31,431 nt of DNA from the NCBI GenBank assembly GCA_049975325.1, contig JBNGDW010000007.1, positions 1 to 31,431 on the forward strand. Reading direction: 5' to 3'. Source of the stretch: JBNGDW01 sp049975325. Lineage in GTDB: Bacteria > Cloacimonadota > Cloacimonadia > JGIOTU-2 > JBNGDW01. Below, in pieces: positions 8,991 through 16,917 of this stretch. The notes under the pieces were generated by a model. The model worked only from the letters and a program-made list of their open reading frames with translations. It did not search any database and was not told the DNA's origin. Made by a program: the position numbers and the translations under genes. The first letter of the stretch is position 1, and every line of letters begins with the position of its first letter.

Positions 8991-10463
8991 ATGCTTGAAA
9001 AAGTAAAAACCACCCTCAAGCACTCTGCCATTTACAGTCTTGGCAATATTGCGTCAAAACTAATCGGCATTGTTCTTTTACCATTATACACAAAGCATAT
9101 TACTGTTGCTGAATATGGTATTCTTGGCATCCTCGAAATTACAATAATGATTCTCACTCAAGTATTGATTCTTGGGCAGTCGCAAGCATACCTTAGATTT
9201 CACGACTTGGATGAGAACATTCAGAGAAAGAAATCCCTCCTTTTCACACTTTTCAGTTTTCTCTTTCTGGTAGCAATATTCATAAATTTTGTTGGACAAA
9301 GTGTCACACCGTTTCTGGCAAGATTTTTCTTTAATCCAGAAGAGTTTGAAATATATTTCAGACTATGCTTTGTTATTATTGCCCTGCGGATTCTTAACAG
9401 TCTATTTCTTAGTGTGCTGCGCGCAAAGGAGAGATCGGGACTGTATGCAACGAGCAATATAATAAAAATTGCACTCACATTAGGATTCAATATCTATTTT
9501 GTCGCTTTTGCTGGAATTGGGGTGAGAGGAATTTTATATTCGTATCTCATTGGAGATGGCGTTTTACTTCTTTTGCTTTTACCACTCGCTATTCGAGAAA
9601 TAATTCCCAAATTCGATTCTCACATTCTTAAAACAGCATTTGTATTTGGCTTCCCTCTGATTTTTACATCGCTTGCAAGTATGCTTCTTAATATGGGTGA
9701 TAGATATATCCTAAAACTACTGGTAGATTATAGGGAGGTCGGACTTTATAACCTGGGATATAAAATTGCTGGCATATTAAATGTATTGTTTATTCAATCA
9801 TTTTCTTTGGCATTGCTTCCTATAGCATACAAGATGTATGGTCAGAAGGGTGACAAGCGATATTATAGTAAGATGCTTACCTATTTTGTATTTGTTCTTT
9901 GCTGGGCAGGTCTTGCTCTCACCTTGTTTGGTAGAGAAATTGTGGAATTGCTTGCGTTAAATCCTGATTACTGGGCTGCTTATCAAGTTGTGCCGTATAT
10001 AGTACTCGGTTATATATTTAGTGGAGCAAGATCTGTAGTAAATATTGGGTTGTATTTAAAAAGAAAAACCAGTTATATTGCATATAACACAATTGGAGCA
10101 GCGATTTTAAATATTGGATTGAATTTTCTGCTCATTCCAAAATACAAGATGATGGGTGCGGCGATTGCCACGATTATATCCTTTGTGGCTTTATATATCG
10201 CTTCTTATTTTGTAGCAAATAAATTTTATAGAGTCCCATACGAGAATCAAAAATTACTAAAGATGCTGATTCTTGCTATAGGGCTTTTTCTAGTATCAAC
10301 CCTGACAGTACATTTAGACATTTTACCAAGGATTATAATAAAAGTTGCCATAATAATTTCCTTTCCATTTATTTTGTATCCTATGAAATTTTATGAACCG
10401 ATTGAAATTTTGCGGATAAAACAAAGTTGGCGAAAATGGAGAAAAAAGTTAGTGAACTGGTGA
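8991..10463 (+). CDS. Wzx-like polysaccharide flippase (MATE/MOP superfamily)
   Basis: 490-residue polytopic inner-membrane protein of the polysaccharide-transport (PST/Wzx, MOP exporter) group, which flips undecaprenyl-linked oligosaccharides to the periplasmic face. It begins LKHSAIYSLGNIASKLIGIVLLPLYTKHI, the standard PST N-terminal motif (a conserved helix and Gly-rich turn, then the YT pair), followed by about 12-14 hydrophobic segments through residue ~470 and a basic tail. The central GDRYILKLLVDYREVGLYNLGYKIAG is also typical. Its position directly after glycosyltransferase genes supports repeat-unit export. Its last codons form one arm of a hairpin with the spacer (10446-10503). Confidence 0.92.
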   Translation: MLEKVKTTLKHSAIYSLGNIASKLIGIVLLPLYTKHITVAEYGILGILEITIMILTQVLILGQSQAYLRFHDLDENIQRKKSLLFTLFSFLFLVAIFINFVGQSVTPFLARFFFNPEEFEIYFRLCFVIIALRILNSLFLSVLRAKERSGLYATSNIIKIALTLGFNIYFVAFAGIGVRGILYSYLIGDGVLLLLLLPLAIREIIPKFDSHILKTAFVFGFPLIFTSLASMLLNMGDRYILKLLVDYREVGLYNLGYKIAGILNVLFIQSFSLALLPIAYKMYGQKGDKRYYSKMLTYFVFVLCWAGLALTLFGREIVELLALNPDYWAAYQVVPYIVLGYIFSGARSVVNIGLYLKRKTSYIAYNTIGAAILNIGLNFLLIPKYKMMGAAIATIISFVALYIASYFVANKFYRVPYENQKLLKMLILAIGLFLVSTLTVHLDILPRIIIKVAIIISFPFILYPMKFYEPIEILRIKQSWRKWRKKLVNW

Positions 10464-10503
10464 ATTTGTAAGTTAGTGAATTAGTTACCAGTTTACCAAC
10501 TTA
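10446..10503 (+). repeat. Imperfect inverted repeat / hairpin at the flippase-YfhO junction
   Basis: The arm AAGTTAGTGAACTGGTGAA at 10446-10464 pairs, with one mismatch and a few G-U pairs, with the arm ending TACCAGTTTACCAACTT at 10503, leaving a ~21-base loop. AAGTTAGTGAA recurs directly at 10470-10480, 24 bases downstream. The flippase stop (10461-10463) is inside the left arm, and the AGGAGGT of the next gene follows at 10506. No U-run follows, so it is not a normal terminator. Confidence 0.7.
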
Positions 10504-10516
10504 CCAGGAGGTATAA

Positions 10517-13096
10517 ATGGCTAAAAAGAAAAGAAGAGAGATTAAACCAGTGAAGAAAGTGAACGAGAAAAAACCGGCTAGACAATTAAAGGAATATCAA
10601 AAAAATCTTATTATTTTTGCCCTTGTATTTGTACTATTATTAATTGTGATGAGTCCGATGGCTTTTCAGGGATTGCGTCCAGGCGGAGTGGATGTTATTG
10701 CTTCAAAAGGAGCCACTCATCAAATGTTAGACTACGAAGAAAAGACCGGGGAAACAGTTTACTGGAATTCACCTGTTTTTTCCGGGATGCCTATTTATCA
10801 CCGACTAGGAGAAAAAGCATTTAATTTTGATACAATCTTGAATAAGTTTCTGGACAAAATACTGTATAAATACATCTGGATTTATCTTATCGGTTTTATT
10901 GGAATGTTCTTTTTGCTGAGGTTTTTCCGATTGGGATATTTGCCTTCTGTGTTCGGTGGCTTGGCATTTATCTTAATTCCATACTATATGTCACTCTTGA
11001 GTATTGGCCATTTTGCAAAATTCAGGCCAATTATGTATATCCCACTTGTTACATTTTTCTTTGTTTCATTTCTAAATAAGAGAAATCTTTTATGGCTTAT
11101 AGGCTTCATATTTGCATTTTCTGTCCAGGTTCGCACTCAACATTACCAGATAATCTTTTATCAGATTATGATACTTGTATTTATCGGGTTGTATTATCTT
11201 ATAAATATGCTAAGGGCAAAGAAGACACGGGAATTCTGGATCAAATTGGGTCTCATTGCAGCAGCATCTGGGCTTATTATCATGATGGTTGCCCAACCAC
11301 TCTTTGTTACAGGTGAGTATACTCCTTATTCAACTCGTGGTGGTACTGGAGAAGAAGGCTCAACCGGACTTGATTTTGATTATGCCACCAATTGGTCTCT
11401 TCATCCTGCCGAGACGCTTTCATGGCTAATGCCAAGATTCTTTGGAGGAACTTCCGGGGAGTTGTATACAGGTTCAAAAGTGCCTCAATTGCAGGGCGAG
11501 AGGATACCTGGCTATTGGGGACATATGCCGTTCAACCAGAATTATGAGTATATTGGGATAGTGCTGATATTTTTTGCCATCTTCGGACTGATTATGAATT
11601 TTAAAAGTGGGTTTATGAAGACCTTATTGGGGTTATTTGTGCTCTCACTTTTTCTCTCCTTTGGCAGACATTTCCCTCCTGTATATGAGTTCTTTTTTAA
11701 TTGGATACCACAATTCAACCGCTTCCGTGTGCCCTCTATGATTTCAGTGATAATGCAGATAATACTTGTTATATGGGCAGGTTTTGGACTAAAAAGTTTG
11801 ATAGAGAGTGCAAACCAAGGGCGGGGGCAAGGAAAAAGGAAAACGGAAAAGGGAGAAGGAAATAGCGTTCATCGTTCTCCATCCTCAGTCATCGCGAGAA
11901 AAATAATTATCGGTATTGCGGTATTTTTTATAATCTTAGGTCTGATACCTCTCCTCTTCGGGAGTAGCTTTTCTCGTGAAAAACCAGGGGAAGCGCTCCA
12001 ATATGGGGCACAAGGAGAACAGTTTGTGGAACTGTTAAAACAAGCCCGACTCGATATAATGCAAACCGATGGGATTAGGCTCATTATTTTTACCATAATA
12101 ACAGCAACACTCTGCCTTCTCTTGCTCCATAAGAAACTGTCTCCAAAGCTGTTTTCTTTTCTAGTTCTAATAGTTCTACTTGTAGACCTGGTGCCTTATT
12201 TTGAGAAGGTGCACGGTGAGCTTTATGATCCAGTCAAACTTGAGCGAGAATATTTCGCCAAAACCCAGACCGACAGAGTGCTTTTGCAGGATACCACATA
12301 CTACAGGGTGTTTCCAATTACAGAAAATCCCTTTAATACAAATGATTGGTCGTATTATCACAACTCTATTGGGGGATATAACGCGGCCAAGCTGCGTATT
12401 TATCAGGATATAATTGAAAACTTTATTGATCCCCGTGTAATATTTCAATCCCAATTCAGGGAACCAAGTTGGAATGTTATAAAGATGTTAAATACAAAAT
12501 ATGTGATTTCACGGGCAGAACTACCTTTTGAGGAGCTCTCTCCGTATTTTTATGATAGACAGGAACAGCTTCTTACCTACAAAGTAGAGTTAGATCCCAA
12601 ACCTGCTTGGTTCGTAGGTGATATAAGGGTCTTTCCAGAACAAGAGGAGCGCTTCGCCGCAATGAGAGAGCCGTCATTTGATCCTTTTCAAATCGCCTTA
12701 CTGGAAAAGGAAGTGGATTTTACTCCACAATATCCTGATTCTTCTTATGTAAAAGTAAGTGAAGCATCATTTAATAGAATGCGATATAAAATCTATACGG
12801 ATAAGCCATCCCTGTTTGTAATCTCCGAAATATTTTATTCGCCAAATGGCGGATGGAAGAGCTTTATTGATGGCGAAGAAAGAGAAATCTACAAAACTAA
12901 CCATGTCTTACGCTCAGTTTATATTGATTCTCCCGGAGAACATGAAGTTCTGTTTGAATTTGTGCCAGAGACATTCATAAAATATTACCACATCTCTGTT
13001 GCTGGGCATATTATTGCATATATACTTTTAGTTCTTGGTGCTGTTTTTACAATAAAGAGGAGAATGGAAAAAGGGGAAACGGAAGAAGAGAATTGA
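10517..13096 (+). CDS. YfhO-family large membrane protein
   Basis: 859-residue polytopic protein of the YfhO family (GT-C-like membrane proteins; YfhO of Bacillus is linked to glycosylation of cell-surface polymers). A highly basic cytoplasmic N-terminus (MAKKKRREIKPVKK) precedes TM1 at about 29-48. A large extracytoplasmic loop carries VYWNSPVFSGMPIYH, the family's conserved FSGMP segment, and further TMs alternate to ~450. A conserved WLMPRFFGG block lies in the loop at about 295-335. The C-terminal domain contains FNTNDWSYYHNSIGGYNAAKL and NPNGGWK-like motifs, then a last TM (~833-850). A low-complexity insert (GRGQGKRKTEKGEG, bases ~11818-11860) looks repeat-derived. AGGAGGT at 10506-10512 fixes the start. 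Confidence 0.88.
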   Translation: MAKKKRREIKPVKKVNEKKPARQLKEYQKNLIIFALVFVLLLIVMSPMAFQGLRPGGVDVIASKGATHQMLDYEEKTGETVYWNSPVFSGMPIYHRLGEKAFNFDTILNKFLDKILYKYIWIYLIGFIGMFFLLRFFRLGYLPSVFGGLAFILIPYYMSLLSIGHFAKFRPIMYIPLVTFFFVSFLNKRNLLWLIGFIFAFSVQVRTQHYQIIFYQIMILVFIGLYYLINMLRAKKTREFWIKLGLIAAASGLIIMMVAQPLFVTGEYTPYSTRGGTGEEGSTGLDFDYATNWSLHPAETLSWLMPRFFGGTSGELYTGSKVPQLQGERIPGYWGHMPFNQNYEYIGIVLIFFAIFGLIMNFKSGFMKTLLGLFVLSLFLSFGRHFPPVYEFFFNWIPQFNRFRVPSMISVIMQIILVIWAGFGLKSLIESANQGRGQGKRKTEKGEGNSVHRSPSSVIARKIIIGIAVFFIILGLIPLLFGSSFSREKPGEALQYGAQGEQFVELLKQARLDIMQTDGIRLIIFTIITATLCLLLLHKKLSPKLFSFLVLIVLLVDLVPYFEKVHGELYDPVKLEREYFAKTQTDRVLLQDTTYYRVFPITENPFNTNDWSYYHNSIGGYNAAKLRIYQDIIENFIDPRVIFQSQFREPSWNVIKMLNTKYVISRAELPFEELSPYFYDRQEQLLTYKVELDPKPAWFVGDIRVFPEQEERFAAMREPSFDPFQIALLEKEVDFTPQYPDSSYVKVSEASFNRMRYKIYTDKPSLFVISEIFYSPNGGWKSFIDGEEREIYKTNHVLRSVYIDSPGEHEVLFEFVPETFIKYYHISVAGHIIAYILLVLGAVFTIKRRMEKGETEEEN
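11820..11890 (+). repeat. Purine-rich repeat-like insert within the YfhO gene
   Basis: A G/A-rich stretch, including GGAAAAAGGAAAACGGAA at 11831-11848, sits in frame inside the coding sequence. A close variant (GGAAAAAGGGGAAACGGAAG) occurs at the extreme 3' end of the same gene near 13065-13084. It encodes a Gly/Lys/Arg-rich hydrophilic loop between membrane segments. Confidence 0.45.
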
Positions 13097-13125
13097 GAAC
13101 TTTGGCGGGAAGGGATGAGGAATCG

Positions 13126-13155
13126 AACAATTCAAAATGCAAAATTCAAAATTAT
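13126..13155 (+). repeat. Short A-rich tandem repeat covering the GT2 start
   Basis: Two to three imperfect copies of a unit like ATTCAAAATGCAAA / ATTCAAAAT run from about 13129 to 13150. The only usable ATG (13137) of the glycosyltransferase lies within it, and the repeat supplies codons 1-5 (MQNSK). Confidence 0.4.
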
Positions 13156-14162
13156 TTTCCGTAATAGTTCCGGTATACAATCGGGCAAACGAGATTGATG
13201 AATTTCTTTCATCATTTGTTAAACAAAGCAGCAAAAACTTTGAAGTTATAGTAGTGGATGATGGCTCTACTGATAATTTGAAAAAAGTTGTCGAGAAATA
13301 TAAACCTCAGCTTGATATTCGCTATTTTTACCAAAAAAACCGGGGTCCAGGAGTTGCCAGAAATATGGGTATGGAGAAAGCAAATGGGAAGTGGTTTGTT
13401 TTCATTGATTCTGACTGCACGGTTCCCCCGGATTACATTGTAAATCTGGAAAGTCATCTTAAAGAGGGAGACTTTGACGCTTTCGGTGGGCCTGATACAT
13501 ATAGGGAAGACTTTTCACCATTCTTAAAAGCAGTGGATTACTCGATGACATCATTTATTGGTACTGGTGGTACTAGAGGCGCAAGTAGGAGTGTGGCAAA
13601 GTACTACCCTCGAAGTTTTAATATGGGCATAAAAAGGGAGGTATATGAGAAGATCGGAGGGATGAAAAATCTTCGACATGGTCAAGATATGGACTATTCC
13701 AATAGGATTTACAGGGCGGGTTTTAAAGTAAAATTTTTACCAGATGTATATGTTTATCATAAACGGAGAACAAATCTAAAGAAGTTTTTTAAGCAGATTT
13801 TCAACTGGGGAGTAACACGCATAAGTCTGGGGAGGATTGATTCTAAGATGCTTAAGCCAATCCATTTTCTCCCAGCCTGTGCAATTTCTATTTACTTCAT
13901 TTCGCTTATTCTTGCCTTCTTCTTTCCGATCTTTCTGTATTTCTTTATAGTATTAAGTGCAGTATTTGTATTGATTCTTCTTTTTGCTTTTTTCCAATCT
14001 GCAATTAAAAACAAGTCTATTGAGGTTGGAGTACTTTCAATGGTTACACTTCTTACGCAGGTAATTGCTTATGGTTTAGGTTTAATAACTGGAAGTGTTA
14101 AATCTCTATTCGTTAAAAAAGGCCAGTGGATCACTGGATTTACAAAGAAATATTATAAATGA
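13137..14162 (+). CDS. Membrane-anchored family 2 glycosyltransferase
   Basis: GT-A glycosyltransferase of 341 residues. It opens FSVIVPVYNRANEIDEFL; the nucleotide-binding motif VVDDGSTD has D41/D42; the metal-binding DxD is DSD at 91-93; NMGIKREVYEKIGG and the acceptor-side GQDMDYSNRIYRAG (ED-like motif) follow. Two to three C-terminal hydrophobic segments (~240-320) anchor it in the inner membrane. The start is awkward: an in-frame stop at 13116-13118 leaves ATG 13137 as the only ATG before the conserved core. It has no close Shine-Dalgarno and lies inside a short A-rich repeat. It is the last gene of the + strand glycan block and faces a convergent ABC-F gene. Confidence 0.9.
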   Translation: MQNSKLFSVIVPVYNRANEIDEFLSSFVKQSSKNFEVIVVDDGSTDNLKKVVEKYKPQLDIRYFYQKNRGPGVARNMGMEKANGKWFVFIDSDCTVPPDYIVNLESHLKEGDFDAFGGPDTYREDFSPFLKAVDYSMTSFIGTGGTRGASRSVAKYYPRSFNMGIKREVYEKIGGMKNLRHGQDMDYSNRIYRAGFKVKFLPDVYVYHKRRTNLKKFFKQIFNWGVTRISLGRIDSKMLKPIHFLPACAISIYFISLILAFFFPIFLYFFIVLSAVFVLILLFAFFQSAIKNKSIEVGVLSMVTLLTQVIAYGLGLITGSVKSLFVKKGQWITGFTKKYYK

Positions 14163-14264
14163 GACTAGTCTCTAATTAATTGTGAGAAATATAGTTAATT
14201 ATAATAAAAAGCTATAGAAAAATATAACTTATGAAGATTTTTATTATGATTTGGGTTACGGAAA
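14163..14264. other. Convergent spacer between GT2 and ABC-F
   Basis: A/T-rich spacer of about 100 bases with a perfect 12-base palindrome (GAGACTAGTCTC, 14161-14172) overlapping the GT2 stop. No U-run follows it, so I do not call a terminator. No gene is seen. Confidence 0.5.
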
Positions 14265-15857
14265 TCAATCCAAATCTATTATTCTATCTGCAAAATTATT
14301 AATAAGGAATCTATCATGAGTGGCAAAGATTACAGTTCCGGTAAAATTTTTAAGAGCGTCTTCCAGAGCTTCTCTTGCTTCAATTTCCAAATGATTTGTG
14401 GGCTCGTCGAGAACTAAAACATTAGACTCAGACACGATAAGTTTGGCAAGAGCAACTTTACTGCGCTCCCCGATGCTTAATGCCTTAATCTGTTTATCGA
14501 TAAGCTCCGCAGGGATATTTAGACATCCAAGCACAGTCCTTGCAAAGGTTTGTTTCGTGTTATCACCCTGAATAACTTCTTCCAGCACTGTATTACTAAA
14601 ATTTAAATTTTCGAAATCCTGAGAATAAAATCCAATTTTTGTTTGCGGTGACCACTTTATTTCGCCCTCAAATTCTCTAAGTTTACCAGTAATAATTTTT
14701 AGCAATGTTGTTTTTCCACTTCCATTTCTGCCTATTATTGCTAGTCGTTCTCCGACTCTCACATCTATATCTATATTAGAAAGGACACTTTCACCAGAGA
14801 ATTTCTTGGAGACATTTTTGCATCTAAGGACGTAATTACTTCTTATATCTGAATTCCCAAAATGAATTTTTCGCTTCTTTTCTATAAAAGGTTTCTCCAT
14901 TTCGGCTTGCTTAAGACAGCGCTCAATTCTTCTCTCTAAGTTCCTCGCCTGAACCATTGCATTCTTACTAAGGTTCCTGACATTTTCATATATTGGAGCA
15001 TATCCTTCCGGTCCAGTTTGAGGTTGATGCGATAATGCCCAACTTTTTCTCTTCACAGCCGCTTCTTTAAGCTTCTTTATTTTCCTTGTCTGTTCCTTAT
15101 ATTTATGAATCTTAAGGTTAAGCTCGCGCTCTTTCTCCATTTTATAGAAAGAATAATTTCCATAATATTCTGAAATACCAGTAGGTCTTAACTCAAGAAT
15201 CTTGTTCGCACAGGTATCGAGGATATATCGGTCATGGCTGACAATGATATAAGGGATTTGCAGTCCCTTTAAAAACTCCTCAAGTCATTGAAGTGCTTTG
15301 ATATCTAGATGATTAGTAGGCTCATCTAGAAATAAAATATTGGGATTTGATAATAGGATTCTACATAAAGCCAAACGAGTTCGTTCTCCGCCACTTAATG
15401 TTTCCACCTGCCGCTCCAGCATCTTATCATTAAATCTGAACTGAGTGATGACTTTTTCGAGTTTTATTTGAAAATCGTAACCTCTTTGAGCTTCAAATTC
15501 AGTAAAGATCTCACTTATTTCATTTGGTGGATAGCGATCGATATTATCAATTTTTTGCTTGAGTTTACCCAAAGATGGATAAGTATTCCACAAAAATTTA
15601 CTTCCCGAAATCTCGTCTGGAAGCGTTAACTCTTGAGGCAAATACCCGATAGCGAGTTCAGGCATATGATATACTGAGCCGCCGATCGGTTTTATCACTT
15701 TCATCAGTATGTTCAACAAAGTAGATTTTCCACTTCCATTTTTACCAATAAGTCCAATCCGATCCTGCTCATATACAGCTAAGGAGACTTTTTCAAAAAG
15801 CATATCAGATTGTGAATCAAAACGAAACGATATATTATCAGCTCTAATCAATTGCAT
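14265..15857 (-). pseudogene. ABC-F ATPase interrupted by one in-frame TGA at codon 191
   Basis: Tandem-ATPase ABC-F protein, a soluble ribosome-associated class that includes EttA/Uup-type translation factors and antibiotic-resistance ribosome protectors. Read on the minus strand from ATG 15857, the frame is continuous for 531 codons except for TGA at 15287-15285. First cassette: GKNGSGKST 38-46, LSGGERTR 154-161, LDEPTNHLD 177-185. Read through, the sequence continues ALQ-stop-LEEFLKGLQIPYIIVSHDRYILD, then a charged coiled-coil linker, then the second cassette with GRNGSGKTT, LSIGERSK and LDEPTNHLEIE. Homologues usually have an aromatic residue, often Trp (ALEWLE), at the stop position, so a TGG-to-TGA change or a base-call error explains it. 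Without read-through the pieces are 190 and about 291 residues (restart ATG 15140). Confidence 0.85.
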
Positions 15858-15910
15858 TGAATCTCCAATGTTTAGATAGTTAACAGCTCTGAGTCATATT
15901 CTATGATATT

Positions 15911-15928
15911 GATTGATAATCATCAATC
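15911..15928. repeat. Small stem-loop upstream of ABC-F
   Basis: GATTGAT and ATCAATC form a perfect 7-base inverted repeat around a 4-base loop, 54 bases upstream of the ABC-F start. On the + strand a T-run (15935-15942) follows after 6 bases. It could be a weak + strand terminator or part of the ABC-F leader; neither role is secure. Confidence 0.35.
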
Positions 15929-15949
15929 TAAGATGTTTTTTTTCTTTGT

Positions 15950-16120
15950 TCTGGTTATCTTGCCTCATGTATGACTAGGATTCTATCTGCACCTAGTAGA
16001 AGGTGTTATGAGACCTGCTCTGTTTTTGAGTAACTTTTGAATCGCATCCTGGATTTTTTGCTCAGTTTCATATCAACAGTAGAATCTGTCATGTTCAATT
16101 TTTTATAGTGGAGAGCATTT
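15950..16120 (-). pseudogene. Decayed fragment of an ABC exporter ATPase domain
   Basis: Three short minus-strand frames in the correct order reproduce the end of an MsbA/MdlB-type nucleotide-binding domain. 16116-16072 reads ALHYKKLNMTDSTVD (family: ALLxxPKILILDDSTSSVD). 16069-16007 reads ETEQKIQDAIQKLLKNRAGLI (family: TETEQxIQEALxxLLKGRTxxI). 15990-15964 reads ADRILVIHE (family: ADRILVLxxG). The joins need small frameshifts, and the H-loop area between pieces two and three is scrambled. No Walker A or transmembrane part is present. This fills most of the gene-free stretch 15858-16198; I see nothing else coding there. It lies immediately beyond the 3' end of tRNA-Arg. Confidence 0.72.
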
Positions 16121-16198
16121 CAACTCCAAACTTTTTGCCAAAACAAAAACTATCAGCATAATTTATAGCTGGTATGTAATGATTGCAAAAGGAGCTTA

Positions 16199-16275
16199 TG
16201 GTACGCCCACCCTGATTCGAACAGGGAACCTTCTGATCCGTAGTCAGATGCTCTATCCAATTGAGCTATGGGCGC
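16199..16275 (-). tRNA. tRNA-Arg (anticodon ACG), CCA encoded
   Basis: The minus strand gives acceptor GCGCCCA pairing with TGGGCGT (G-U at the end pair), D-arm with TTGG loop, anticodon loop centred on ACG between CTGA and TCAG, and a T-arm containing GTTCGAATC. Discriminator A and a genomically encoded CCA end at 16199. A34 would be deaminated to inosine by TadA to read CGU/CGC/CGA. Confidence 0.95.
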
Positions 16276-16285
16276 ATATAAAACA

Positions 16286-16374
16286 TGGTGCAGAAGAGGG
16301 GACTCGAACCCCTATCCGCCATTTAGCGGACAAGATCCTTAGTCTTGCGCGTCTGCCAGTTCCGCCACTTCTGC
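16286..16374 (-). tRNA. tRNA-Leu with anticodon AAG, CCA encoded
   Basis: Class II tRNA of 89 bases including CCA. Acceptor GCAGAAG pairs with CTTCTGC; discriminator A; D-arm GCG...CGC; anticodon stem CAAGA/TCTTG around the seven-base loop CTAAGGA; a long variable arm (TCCGC/GCGGA stem); T-arm GGGGTTCGAGTCCCC. With U33 at loop position two, the anticodon is AAG, decoding CUU (and CUC/CUA if A34 becomes inosine). Most bacteria use GAG here. It is 10 bases upstream of tRNA-Arg and 27 bases downstream of secG. Confidence 0.93.
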
Positions 16375-16401
16375 ACTTAATAAGTTTGTCTTAACTATTA
16401 T

Positions 16402-16785
16402 TTACTCTTGGGTAGGCTGCTCTGAAGATTCTGGTTGCAATGGCTGTTCAGGAAGAATTTCAAATCCTTCAGGTATAGTAGCAGGTGGTTCTTCCCCGGA
16501 ATCCTGTAGTTGGAGATGAAGCTCTTCACCAACACCCTCTCCGCTGCGCACTATCTCCTGAACAGGGTTGCTGAGTGCTAGAAACACAGAAACAACCATA
16601 AATGCAATACCTAAGTAGCGAGTTACTTTCCGCAAAAATTGAGATGCACCCTGACTGCCAAAAATAGTCTCTGTAACTCCACCAAATGAACCACCAAGCC
16701 CTGCACCTCGACTTGATTGCATAAGAACAGCAATCACTAATGCTACGCAAATTATTATATGGATTACCAATAAAAATGTATACAT
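16402..16785 (-). CDS. secG: Preprotein translocase subunit SecG
   Basis: Small accessory subunit of the SecYEG channel. It has 127 residues with two membrane segments (about 3-21 and 55-72) flanking the conserved cytoplasmic loop LMQSSRGAGLGGSFGG (21-36) and TIFGSQGASQFLRKVT. An acidic, Pro/Gln/Glu-rich tail (from ~80) extends past the usual SecG core. No Shine-Dalgarno is evident upstream of ATG 16785, and a promoter-like pair ends only ~6 bases before it. tRNA-Leu and tRNA-Arg follow in the same direction. Confidence 0.93.
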   Translation of the reverse strand: MYTFLLVIHIIICVALVIAVLMQSSRGAGLGGSFGGVTETIFGSQGASQFLRKVTRYLGIAFMVVSVFLALSNPVQEIVRSGEGVGEELHLQLQDSGEEPPATIPEGFEILPEQPLQPESSEQPTQE

Positions 16786-16791
16786 ATAAAT

Positions 16792-16819
16792 ATTTTACCT
16801 ACTATTTTTTATATGTCAA
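16792..16819 (-). promoter_or_regulatory. Probable sigma-70-type promoter before secG
   Basis: On the minus strand TTGACA (16819-16814) is followed after 16 bases by TAAAAT (16797-16792). The expected start site is at or almost at the secG ATG, implying a very short or absent leader. A second TTGACA lies upstream at 16848-16843. Confidence 0.45.
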
Positions 16820-16917
16820 CATAATTTGCTCGTCGGTCTTTTTGTCAATAAATCTGTATATCTGCAAGATTATAAAGGAATATATCATTATCGAAAATTT
16901 TCCAGACAGGCTTTTTA

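Noticed and set aside
14161..14172. Palindrome GAGACTAGTCTC as a bidirectional terminator
   Set aside because: It has no loop and no T-run, and is too short to be a convincing terminator.
15285..15287. TGA read as selenocysteine, or a genome-wide TGA=Trp code
   Set aside because: Many genes here end at TGA with overlapping next starts, and Trp is written TGG elsewhere. No SECIS-like hairpin is apparent after this TGA, and ABC-F proteins are not selenoproteins.
15860..16198. Leader peptide or attenuator controlling ABC-F as an antibiotic-resistance gene
   Set aside because: Only a 7-base stem-loop is present near the start; most of the region is explained by the decayed ABC exporter fragment, so a drug-sensing leader is not supported.
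16179..16394. 71-residue + strand ORF across the two tRNA genes
   Set aside because: It is the antisense of tRNA-Arg and tRNA-Leu; the peptide (GTPTLIRTGNLL...) is a typical tRNA-derived false ORF.
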